NCBI GenBank assembly: GCA_964628185.1
Contig: CAZVLQ010000002.1
Location: 66,600 to 130,599, forward strand
Reading direction: 5' to 3'
Source: CAZVLQ01 sp964628185
GTDB lineage: Bacteria > Pseudomonadota > Zetaproteobacteria > Mariprofundales > Mariprofundaceae
Length of the DNA stretch: 64,000 nt
Shown: positions 35,933 to 43,793 of the stretch, piece after piece
How positions within the stretch are numbered: the first letter of the stretch is position 1
Layout of the letters: each line of letters begins with the position of its first letter
Translations under genes and position numbers: made by a program
The notes under the pieces: model-generated
The model's database searches: none
The model's input: only the letters and a program-made list of their open reading frames with translations
Told to the model about the DNA's origin: nothing

Positions 35933-37057
35933 TCAGGCCGGGGTTTGCAAGTCCATCAACTCATCATAAAGCGCCATAAGGCAGGCAATATGATGCCGGG
36001 GCAAATAATGCGCGGCTATATGCTCCGCGGCTGCTTTGCCAATTTTCTCCCGCATTCCCGCATGGTCAAGCAAATCGATGATGGCCGCGGCCATGACGTC
36101 GGCATCTCCGGCGGGCGTCAGGCGGGCCAGACGGCCGTTGGCCGTAATCTCCTCAATTACATCGGTATGCGGCGCCACGCATGCGCAGCCCGCATACATT
36201 GCCTCGGCTATTGAAAGACAAAAAGCTTCCCCGGCTCCTGCATGAACATACACATCTGTTTCCGATAATATTTCCCGGATATTTTTACATTGGCCCAACA
36301 GGCGGACCTTAGTCTCAAGGCCCAGATCAATAATTAACCGCTCCAGGTTGGCGCGTAAAGGACCATCGCCGGCGATGGTCAGGCGGCTCATCGGCCTTTG
36401 TCTGACAACGCATTGGAAGGTCCGCAGCAGCAACGGAAATTCTTTAACCTCCCGCAGACTGCCGATACTGGTCACGGCGGCCGCATCTTTCCGGATTGCG
36501 GCAAAGCATGGATGCCCGCCCAGGCGTTCCGGATCAATACAATTGGGAATCACGCTCAGGCGGTTTGCCGGATAGGGTATAAACCGGCTTAGATGTACCG
36601 CCTGTGCATGTGAAACGGCAACAACCCTTGCCGCCATGCGTGCCAGCATCCGGCTGTAGAGGCGTTCCCTCCGGCCCATCCATGGACCCAGGCCATGTTC
36701 TTCCATGAGGATGACCTTACAGCCGGCCAGGCGCGCAGCCAGGATGCCGTGCCGGTGCGCTTCGTACAGGCAGGTATGCACAATATCCGGCTGTAACTGG
36801 CGAAGCAGCCGTGTGAGGCGTATTAACAGCCGCCCCGAAGGCAGACTGCCCCGCCAGTCCAGACTGATAATCTGGATACCATCCGCCGCAATATGTTCGC
36901 CGACGGGTCCTTTCCCGCGCAGACAGACCACGGTCCATTTCAACCGCCGGGACAACTCCGCATCCTGCCGCATATGACGAAGCACCGTCCTGCGCAGCAT
37001 TTCGGCACCTCCCCATCCCATGGTTTCGTGGATATAAACAATGTGGAGACTAGTCAT
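35933..37057 (-). CDS. GT4 glycosyltransferase
   Basis: The 374-residue protein begins with the donor/acceptor pattern YIHETMGWGGAEMLRRT, where GGAE is the usual GT4 N-terminal loop. The second Rossmann domain has SIGSLREVKEFPLLLR, and the donor motif is VHAGAGEAFCLSIAEAMYAG. The ATG at 37057 overlaps the stop of an upstream 59-residue reading frame in ATGA, so translation is probably coupled to it. It converges on the GT39 gene with about 70 bp between the stops. The transferred sugar is not predictable. Confidence 0.88.
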   Translation of the reverse strand: MTSLHIVYIHETMGWGGAEMLRRTVLRHMRQDAELSRRLKWTVVCLRGKGPVGEHIAADGIQIISLDWRGSLPSGRLLIRLTRLLRQLQPDIVHTCLYEAHRHGILAARLAGCKVILMEEHGLGPWMGRRERLYSRMLARMAARVVAVSHAQAVHLSRFIPYPANRLSVIPNCIDPERLGGHPCFAAIRKDAAAVTSIGSLREVKEFPLLLRTFQCVVRQRPMSRLTIAGDGPLRANLERLIIDLGLETKVRLLGQCKNIREILSETDVYVHAGAGEAFCLSIAEAMYAGCACVAPHTDVIEEITANGRLARLTPAGDADVMAAAIIDLLDHAGMREKIGKAAAEHIAAHYLPRHHIACLMALYDELMDLQTPA

Positions 37058-37233
37058 CGAATGCCGACATATTGCTTGAATTCACCATCACTGCCCACCT
37101 GTATGCACCCGCCGTTATGGCAGGAGAACAGCACGCCCCGTTCCACCTTCACTGGAAGACCGGGCATGACGGACCGCCTGTGCCAAAAGCGGCAAAAAAG
37201 CCATAACAGGGGATTGTCGGCTTTCCACTTCAT
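37054..37233 (-). CDS. Small 59-residue protein translationally coupled to a GT4 gene
   Basis: I do not recognise this protein. It starts at an ATG preceded by AGGGTG and ends in a TGA that overlaps the ATG of the GT4 at 37057. The sequence is basic and hydrophobic in the first half (PLLWLFCRFWHRR) and has a compact second half with a Cys-x4-Cys pair (SCHNGGCIQVG, Cys38 and Cys43). A GTG three codons earlier could extend it. The stop/start overlap and a plausible ribosome site argue that it is expressed; homology is the missing test. Confidence 0.45.
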   Translation of the reverse strand: MKWKADNPLLWLFCRFWHRRSVMPGLPVKVERGVLFSCHNGGCIQVGSDGEFKQYVGIR

Positions 37234-37340
37234 GACCGACACCCTGCGTAATACGAATCAATGGAAGATATGCGATACAACGCGATACAGGCCGACGCAT
37301 GGAACGGATTCAGCGCCATATTCACGATGCCAGCCACGAC

Positions 37341-38738
37341 TTAGAGTGTTCCCTGTACCTGTTTTAATATGCTGCTTTTGTATAGATTCTTTATATCGAC
37401 CACAAAAAACAGTTCGTTGGCTCGCACTGCTCTTCTGAAGTAGCTGTAATCATTGCCTTCCGCCTTTCTTATCAGTGTATGGTACAATAATCTGGCCGCA
37501 CCATTAACTGATCGCCACTCGGTATCCAACCTCAGGTCATTCATGGCTTCCAGGGCAAGCAGCTTCATTTTCTGCGCCTCAGGCGCCAATTCGTAGGAAT
37601 AAATATCGTCAAAATAAACACTGCCAAATGCCGGTGGAAGCGTGACGGGCTCACCCGCGTTTCCATAGGGGTAATAATCACTTAAGGGATAATGGTTTGT
37701 GTAAAGAAACAAATAACCGTTCTGCATATTGAGTTTCCTGATGGCCTCAATAACCGCTACGGTAGACATCTTATGGTCGGGATGCCGGTCGATCCGGGGA
37801 TACGGTGCCACGATAATATCGGGCCGGATGACTTGAATAATATGCCGAAGATCCTGAACAAGCGTAATCCACGATGCATGATCATCCGGATGCGGCAACA
37901 GCAGAGCTGATTTTTTTGGCCCGCGAAAAAAATTGATGGAAGATACCCCTGTATATAACGAGTGAACAGGCATTTCCACACTGGCATGCATCTTTTCCAG
38001 CGTACCATCGAAGTAGCCCAGGTTGACGGCTCGTCCCTTGTTGACATTCCCCAACAAGGGAACCGTCAGGCTGTTCCAGACGCGCATTCTCGCCTTGGCG
38101 AGATACTGTTGCCTTCGGTTGGCGAAAATTTCGTCGTATTTATTGCTTCCCGCATCGCCGGCGGCAATGGTTACCACGTAAGCATCATGGCCGCTGTATA
38201 ATCCGAAGGCCGCAATTTCAGCATCATCCGGATGCGGAGAAATAACCAGTATCCTGGCATTATTGATCGTGATGCCGTGCTTTAAGTAAATAAGCGTGAT
38301 TTGTTGATCCCTGATGTGAACAAAGCGACCGGTCACGGTGATCGTTGCGCCTTCATGCAAGTTCAGGCCGCTTAGGTTTAAATACCTTGCCCCCTCACCG
38401 CCTCTCTCGATTGTTTGTACAACTTTATTGTTGCCAGCGCTGATAAAAATTTTCGGGTCAAAAAAATGCCCGGCCAGGGTCGTTTTCAGGCTAATTTTAA
38501 GGAAAACGGCATCCTGATGAACCGCCTTGCCTCTGGTTGCTATTTTTCCGTTATGTAATTGATAATGAACCTTGACGAGATGGGTATGGTTGAAATCATA
38601 AATATAATCTTTTTTTACATCATAGTGATAAACGGCATTTCTTTCTTCGTATGTGACGATGAATGCGAAAAACAAGCCCAGGGTAACGACCATCATGATA
38701 TAAAAGCCTTTTTTTTCGATGGCCCTGCTTTTACGCAT
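37341..38738 (-). CDS. Membrane-anchored PIG-L family deacetylase
   Basis: The 465-residue protein has one N-terminal membrane helix (about residues 12-30), a 130-residue beta-rich region of unknown type, and a PIG-L/LmbE domain from about 160. The zinc motif is SPHPDDAE (His169, Asp171, Asp172), with the second part in RIDRHPDH. PIG-L enzymes remove N-acetyl groups from GlcNAc-type sugars. The anchor would place this enzyme outside the cytoplasm, where it could deacetylate finished glycan. The ATG at 38738 is favoured; a TTG at 38759 is in frame. It lies about 105 bp after the flippase gene. Confidence 0.82.
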   Translation of the reverse strand: MRKSRAIEKKGFYIMMVVTLGLFFAFIVTYEERNAVYHYDVKKDYIYDFNHTHLVKVHYQLHNGKIATRGKAVHQDAVFLKISLKTTLAGHFFDPKIFISAGNNKVVQTIERGGEGARYLNLSGLNLHEGATITVTGRFVHIRDQQITLIYLKHGITINNARILVISPHPDDAEIAAFGLYSGHDAYVVTIAAGDAGSNKYDEIFANRRQQYLAKARMRVWNSLTVPLLGNVNKGRAVNLGYFDGTLEKMHASVEMPVHSLYTGVSSINFFRGPKKSALLLPHPDDHASWITLVQDLRHIIQVIRPDIIVAPYPRIDRHPDHKMSTVAVIEAIRKLNMQNGYLFLYTNHYPLSDYYPYGNAGEPVTLPPAFGSVYFDDIYSYELAPEAQKMKLLALEAMNDLRLDTEWRSVNGAARLLYHTLIRKAEGNDYSYFRRAVRANELFFVVDIKNLYKSSILKQVQGTL

Positions 38739-38842
38739 GATCGAGGAACCCCACGGCAAAACCGGTCAGGCTCATCAGGAGCGATGCGCCATTTTTCATT
38801 AGCGGTTCTGCCTGAAAAAACAGGGTGGGACGCAACGCATCC

Positions 38843-40120
38843 TCATGCCTGACGTGCCGCATAATACAGATAGGTTCCGGATACGAGGCATAACACGGCA
38901 TAGGCAATCGCGGTCGCCCATGCCGCCCCCGCCGCGGCATAGGCCGGAACCCAGTACAGGTTCAGTCCTACATTCACAATACCTCCCGCCGTTGCGCCGT
39001 ACAGCAATGCCCGGCTTTTACCGGTAATGAACACCACCCCTGACAGGATATAATAGAGTCCGTAAAACAGGAAGCCCAGCAGAATCACACCGATAACATC
39101 ACCGGATCCGGCATACTGGGCCGGAGCGATCAGATGCAGGACAGGGGTACGCATCATATAGAGCAGTCCCGCCAGCACAAGCAAGACCAACATGCCGGCG
39201 GCCGTGGAGAACAGGTAAAAACGCCTGGTATATGATGCCGATTCCTCCCTGTGAATGCGCAGCAGCATGGGTACCCATGCCGTATGCATCATGGTCATGC
39301 AGATGAGCATGACGGATGCATACTTGTAGCCCAGGGAATAGATGCCAACCACGCTTTCCCCATGATAAAAGTTCAGCATATAGCGATCGCTCAGATCAAT
39401 CACCCATAAAGCAACGGCGGCGGGCACCATAGGCAGGCCGAAACGCAGCAACTGGCGGGATAATTCCCCACCCCATGGCATGCGGCCAAAGGTTATGGAC
39501 CAACAGGGACGAAGCGCCCACAGGGAAATGATGGAATTCGACAGTACATTAGCCAGCAGAATGCCTTTCACACCCATATGCAGACCGAGAATGAAAATCA
39601 GGTTGAACAACACCGAACTGACGGCCCCCGCCAGCCCGACCCTGAGAAAACGAACGGCCTCCTCCCGTGCCCGCAGCCAGGCAAACGCCATGGTCACCTG
39701 AAGCCCCGAGACCAAAGCCGCCAGCCAGAGCAATACCAGTGCGGGAGACCAGAATGTCCCCAGCAGTCGCTGCGGCACCGGCAGGACAATAGCAAGCCCT
39801 GTTAAACAAAGCAGCAGCAGCACGGCCGCCAGTTGCAGTCGAATGGAAAGCGCCAGTGCCTGGAGACGTTGCTGATGATCCCCGGTCTGATGATATGCGC
39901 GCAAAAACGAATTGCTCATCCCCAGTCCGCACAGCATGGAGGACAGCGAAAGATAGACATTGACCAGTTGCAGAACGCCGAACGATGCCGTGCTCAAATG
40001 ATGCACATATAGTGGAATCAGCAAAAAACCCACAAGGGCCTCGGCGCCGCCCATGATGCCGTAAAGCAGGGTCTGGTTTACCAGCGCCCTGCCATGTTTC
40101 CCGGCTTTTACTTTGAACAC
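38843..40120 (-). CDS. Wzx-type polysaccharide flippase (MATE/MOP superfamily)
   Basis: The 425-residue integral membrane protein has about 12 helices and the opening pattern ALVNQTLLYGIMGGAEALVGF followed by PLYVHHLSTASFGVLQL, characteristic of O-antigen and exopolysaccharide flippases. It should move undecaprenyl-linked repeat units to the periplasm. The start is GTG at 40120, inside the 3' end of the upstream methyltransferase gene (13-bp overlap), which couples the two. No polymerase (Wzy) or chain-length regulator (Wzz) is visible in the locus. Confidence 0.87.
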   Translation of the reverse strand: MFKVKAGKHGRALVNQTLLYGIMGGAEALVGFLLIPLYVHHLSTASFGVLQLVNVYLSLSSMLCGLGMSNSFLRAYHQTGDHQQRLQALALSIRLQLAAVLLLLCLTGLAIVLPVPQRLLGTFWSPALVLLWLAALVSGLQVTMAFAWLRAREEAVRFLRVGLAGAVSSVLFNLIFILGLHMGVKGILLANVLSNSIISLWALRPCWSITFGRMPWGGELSRQLLRFGLPMVPAAVALWVIDLSDRYMLNFYHGESVVGIYSLGYKYASVMLICMTMMHTAWVPMLLRIHREESASYTRRFYLFSTAAGMLVLLVLAGLLYMMRTPVLHLIAPAQYAGSGDVIGVILLGFLFYGLYYILSGVVFITGKSRALLYGATAGGIVNVGLNLYWVPAYAAAGAAWATAIAYAVLCLVSGTYLYYAARQA

Positions 40121-40833
40121 AGCATGCGAAGAAAACTTTTCTCTTCATGGATTATGTCACAACGGCCGAATTTTTCCGCAAGCAATTTAATGCCGTCCGT
40201 GCCCTTTCTGACATCGAGAACAAGCCTTCCATCGTCAGAAAGGATTTCATGCGCTCTTGTCAGATATACCGATACCGGATAATGAAACCCCCACGAAATC
40301 AGGGACAAAATGAGATCCACCTTTCCATGAACATTAATCTCATTATTTTCAGTTGCTTCAAGCAGTTCTATATGATCTTCGGCGATGTCGTTCAGATGCA
40401 GAACCTTTTTGGCGATTTCAAGCGAATTGTAAAAAGCGCCTTGCTGTTTGAATCCGTAAAAAACCGTGTCTTCCGTCCTCGTTTTATCCAGAAGATAAAA
40501 ATGGTCAACCGACCGCCTGTAATGGTGATACAGAAATACATCGATCCCGGCAATGCCGCAACCAATATCCAGTATGGATTTGCATGCGTCCGGCAGAAAC
40601 TCTCTGATCGTCTCAAATTCGGACCGAATGTCCGAAGCATACGCCTGCTTTATTTCATCCCGTTTCGACCGCGCTTCCATCCTGACTGCGCGTTCATAGA
40701 TCGAAAAAGGTGAAATTCTATCCATAATGCGGTAAAGCAGATTATGGTGAAAGCGGATAAGATGCGTTCGTTGAAACAGAATGAACTCCACGGCTTCATC
40801 AGGAACTGTTATTTTCTGAGTCATGGCATTCAT
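40108..40833 (-). CDS. SAM-dependent methyltransferase, polysaccharide locus
   Basis: The 241-residue protein has a clear SAM loop, ILDIGCGIAGIDVFLYHHY, and the downstream motif VDLILSLISWGFHYPV in place of the usual post-II motif. The N-terminal 75 residues are helical. It resembles sugar O-methyltransferases found in glycan loci, but the acceptor is not predictable. Two ATGs (40833 and 40824) are possible. The gene overlaps the flippase start by 13 bp. Base composition is AT-richer than in the recR operon that follows. Confidence 0.82.
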   Translation of the reverse strand: MNAMTQKITVPDEAVEFILFQRTHLIRFHHNLLYRIMDRISPFSIYERAVRMEARSKRDEIKQAYASDIRSEFETIREFLPDACKSILDIGCGIAGIDVFLYHHYRRSVDHFYLLDKTRTEDTVFYGFKQQGAFYNSLEIAKKVLHLNDIAEDHIELLEATENNEINVHGKVDLILSLISWGFHYPVSVYLTRAHEILSDDGRLVLDVRKGTDGIKLLAEKFGRCDIIHEEKSFLRMLCSK

Positions 40834-40938
40834 TCCCCTGACCGGTGGTAATAAACTGCTGTATAATCCATCGTTGTCCTCCCCCGATATTTATCCGTTC
40901 CGCCTGGCGCCAAACCGGTGTGATACCATTTGACCATC

Positions 40939-41586
40939 TCACGGAGCGGCATCCGGTCCAGTCTCGCCCTGTCCCCGTTGTCCCTGCCACGCCACCCGCT
41001 GCTCCAGCGCCCGGGACAGGGTGTGTTCATCCAGGTATTCCAGTTCACCGCCCTCGGGGACGCCGCGGGCGATGCGCGAAATTTTCACATCCCGGGACCG
41101 GTAACGCCGTGCGATGAAATGTGCCGTTGCTTCCCCATCCACGGTGACGCTGGTTGCCAGCACCAGTTCCCGCACGCCACCCGCCGAGATGCGTGCATCC
41201 AGCGAAGCCAGCCACAACTGCCCGGGGCCAATACCATCCACCGGACTCAGGCGGCCGTGCAGTACGTGATAGCCACCGGAAAAATGGCCGCTCCGTTCCA
41301 GCATCAGGACATCCACCGGCTGCTCCACGACACAAATCAGGCCCGTATCGCGCCGGGCGTCATCACAGATGGCGCAGCGGCTCTGTTCCGCGAAACAACC
41401 GCAGCGATCACAGAAAGTGACGGACTTGTGTAAATCGTCCAGTGCCAGCGCTATCTGCTCCACGTCCGCTGAGGGTCTTTCCAGCAGGTTCAGGCCCAGC
41501 CGAAGCGCGGTCTTGGGACCAATGCCCGGCAGGCCGGAAAGCGTTTCCACGACCCGAGCCAGCGCCGCGGGCATGCCGGGGAACAT
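40939..41586 (-). CDS. recR: Recombination mediator RecR
   Basis: RecR works with RecO to load RecA at single-strand gaps. The 215-residue protein has the helix-hairpin-helix GLPGIGPKTALRLG, the zinc finger CDRCGCFAEQSRCAIC, and a Toprim domain (ICVVEQPVDVLMLE, ATSVTVDGEATAHF). I chose ATG 41586; an in-frame GTG at 41607 would add seven residues without a ribosome site. It is the last gene of dnaX-ybaB-recR, the usual order. The C-terminal QRGQGETGPDAAP tail is not conserved. Confidence 0.95.
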   Translation of the reverse strand: MFPGMPAALARVVETLSGLPGIGPKTALRLGLNLLERPSADVEQIALALDDLHKSVTFCDRCGCFAEQSRCAICDDARRDTGLICVVEQPVDVLMLERSGHFSGGYHVLHGRLSPVDGIGPGQLWLASLDARISAGGVRELVLATSVTVDGEATAHFIARRYRSRDVKISRIARGVPEGGELEYLDEHTLSRALEQRVAWQGQRGQGETGPDAAP

Positions 41587-41623
41587 GTCAGCGGGCCTGT
41601 TCACCACAGGTGATTTTGTCCAT

Positions 41624-41938
41624 TCAAAGCGAAAAACCGGGTGGCAGAGGCATGCCTCCGAGCAAATCCTTCTGCTTCTGTTTTATAGCGTCATCCGCTG
41701 ATTGCAGGGCCGCATTTATGGCGGCAGTCACCAGATCTTCCAGCAGCGCCTTGTCCCGTTCAGCCCAGAGAGTGGAATCGATTTCAACCTTGCGCACCAC
41801 GCGATCCCCACCCAGGGTCACCCGCACCATGCCTCCCCCGGCCTCGCCATGCACTTCCATGCCTACCAGTTCCTCCTGCATTTTCTGCATACCTTCCTGC
41901 ATTTTTCGAGCCTGCTGCATAATTTTTCCAATATTCAT
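41624..41938 (-). CDS. ybaB: YbaB/EbfC nucleoid-associated protein
   Basis: The 104-residue DNA-binding protein forms a tweezer-like dimer and shapes the nucleoid. The conserved segments are IGKIMQQARKMQEGMQKMQEE, a coiled N-terminal helix, and VEVHGEAGGGMVRVTL-like strands. The ATG overlaps the dnaX stop in ATGA with GAGGATG upstream, so the two are translationally coupled. recR follows within about 40 bp, the standard arrangement. Confidence 0.94.
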   Translation of the reverse strand: MNIGKIMQQARKMQEGMQKMQEELVGMEVHGEAGGGMVRVTLGGDRVVRKVEIDSTLWAERDKALLEDLVTAAINAALQSADDAIKQKQKDLLGGMPLPPGFSL

Positions 41939-43608
41939 GGCTCATCCTCCGGTGTTGTTTCCGTATCGGCGGCCGCGCCCGGCGGATGGACGCACTCGAC
42001 CCTGGCGCCGAACCTGTGTATCAGCGCCTGCACATGCGGATCATCGCACGCAGCCTGCTCCAGCTGCTGCTGTCGGGCGGCTGCCTCCCGCTCACGCAAC
42101 TGCGACAACGTTTCACCGTCCTTTCCATCCCTTGGCTCCCAGTGCACCTCGCGACCCAGCCATTCGGCGAACGCCATCCGTTCCGCCACCGCAATAGCCC
42201 GTTCCTGATGTTTGTCCAGGGCCACCCTGACCTTTTCATCAAAATCCAGACACAGCACATGTTCCAGCATGGCGGCTATGCCCGCGCGCACCCCGGCATA
42301 GGCTTCAACCGCCTCCTCCCAGTTACCGCAATAACGCCCCGGCGCTTCATTCAGGGCGCTGGCAATTAGCTCGGGCGTTTTTTCCACCTCCTTCCCGACA
42401 TGCACCGAGGCGGGCTGAGGACAGACTTTTTCGGACGAAGCCGGCGCCGAAGGTATGGGATTCCCTCCCCCGGACGGAGCAGGGACATCCACTCCCGCCG
42501 CCGGGGTCTTGCGGGGTGGATACAGGACATGCAGGCCGGTGAGACGCAGGACAAGCATTTCCGCGCCGCGCCGCTCGTCCACAAGGTCCAGATCACGCAG
42601 GCCGTGCAGCAGTACCTGATACCGTACATCCAGACTCCGGGCATCCCAGCAGCCGACCCGATCCGCCAGCCACTGGCACCGTTCCTCACCGGACTCGTCC
42701 TCCAGCAATCTCTCATCCACCATCAGGCAGGCCAGTTCATGCCAGAGATTAACCAGATTGATCAATATGGTACGGGGTGCATATCCACTCTCCGCCGACG
42801 TCCGCAATACTTCCACGGCCTGCCGGGAATCACCGCTGAAAATCGCATCGGACAACCGGCGCACCGCACTCGGGGCGGCCAGTCCGAGGGCTTTGAGCAC
42901 ATCCGCCTCGGTCAGGGCCGCGCCGGCATAGGCCAGCACCCGCTCGGTAAGACTCAGGGCGTCGCGTACGCTGCCGTCCGCCGCCCGGGCGATCTCGTGC
43001 ACGGCGCCCGCCTCATAAGCGATCTTTTCTTCATCCAGCACATGCGCCAGATAGTGGCGGATTTCATCCGTGCCGAGACGCCGCAGATCAAAGCGCTGAC
43101 AGCGGGAGCGCACGGTAACGGGTAACTTCTCCACCTCGGTCGTAGCCAGGATAAACAGCACGCGCTCCGGCGGCTCTTCCAGCGTCTTGAGCAGGGCATT
43201 GAAGGCACTCTTGGAAAGCATATGGGCTTCATCAATGATATAAACCTTGCGCGCCAACCCGGTCGGCGGGTAGCGCACGGAATCCAGAATTTCCCGGATA
43301 TCATCCACACCCGTATGGCTTGCAGCGTCCATCTCCTGGACATCGAGATTATTGCCGTGACTGATTGAGGCGCATGCCTCGCATTTACCGCATGGTTCTC
43401 CATCCACGGGGTGCTCGCAATTCACCACCATGGCCAGCAGGCGGGCAATCGTTGTTTTGCCCACGCCGCGGATGCCGGAAAGAAGGTAGGCATGGGCCAT
43501 CTGGCCCGTTTTCATGGCGTTCTGAAGCGTCCGCACGACAACGTCCTGCCCGACAAGATCGGAAAACTGCCGTGGCCGCCAGCGTCGCGCCAAGACCAGA
43601 TAATTCAT
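41935..43608 (-). CDS. dnaX: DNA polymerase III subunit gamma/tau
   Basis: The clamp-loader ATPase has 557 residues. The AAA+ domain shows Walker A GIRGVGKTTIARL, a zinc module CEHPVDGEPCGKCEAC, Walker B IDEAHMLS, and the SRC arginine finger in VRSRCQRF. The tau-specific C-terminal part is shorter than the 643-residue E. coli protein. I see no clear A AAA AAG slippery heptamer in frame, so a gamma product by programmed frameshift is not supported. ATG 43608 is preferred to an in-frame start eight codons earlier. It is divergent from rho. Confidence 0.95.
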   Translation of the reverse strand: MNYLVLARRWRPRQFSDLVGQDVVVRTLQNAMKTGQMAHAYLLSGIRGVGKTTIARLLAMVVNCEHPVDGEPCGKCEACASISHGNNLDVQEMDAASHTGVDDIREILDSVRYPPTGLARKVYIIDEAHMLSKSAFNALLKTLEEPPERVLFILATTEVEKLPVTVRSRCQRFDLRRLGTDEIRHYLAHVLDEEKIAYEAGAVHEIARAADGSVRDALSLTERVLAYAGAALTEADVLKALGLAAPSAVRRLSDAIFSGDSRQAVEVLRTSAESGYAPRTILINLVNLWHELACLMVDERLLEDESGEERCQWLADRVGCWDARSLDVRYQVLLHGLRDLDLVDERRGAEMLVLRLTGLHVLYPPRKTPAAGVDVPAPSGGGNPIPSAPASSEKVCPQPASVHVGKEVEKTPELIASALNEAPGRYCGNWEEAVEAYAGVRAGIAAMLEHVLCLDFDEKVRVALDKHQERAIAVAERMAFAEWLGREVHWEPRDGKDGETLSQLREREAAARQQQLEQAACDDPHVQALIHRFGARVECVHPPGAAADTETTPEDEP

Positions 43609-43671
43609 ACCCGTCACTTTACGGATGTGCACCGACTTTGCAAAACAAACCCATGAATCATGCGGGCCAAG

Positions 43672-43700
43672 TTGACATCGGCGTATCTCTGGTGTAGCAA
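43672..43700 (+). promoter_or_regulatory. Putative promoter of rho
   Basis: TTGACA at 43672-43677 is followed after 17 bases by TAGCAA at 43695-43700. The -10 box is poor, but the -35 is perfect and the spacing ideal. The leader to the proposed GTG start would be about 85 bases, room for the autogenous attenuation known for rho in E. coli. Confidence 0.4.
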
Positions 43701-43793
43701 CCAGCCATTGCTGTTGATGGCAATTCTGTTACCCAACAAACCATCATTGTTCGAATGACCAAATTAATAATCATTTCTCGGAGTGTAGATACC

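Noticed and set aside
38731..38799. 22-codon minus-strand frame before the PIG-L gene
   Set aside because: It lacks a ribosome site and overlaps the start of the PIG-L gene; the hydrophobic translation is probably fortuitous.
42378..42383. Run of six adenines (minus strand) in dnaX as a frameshift site
   Set aside because: The codon phase does not give an X XXY YYZ heptamer, and no downstream pseudoknot was evident; gamma production by slippage is not supported.
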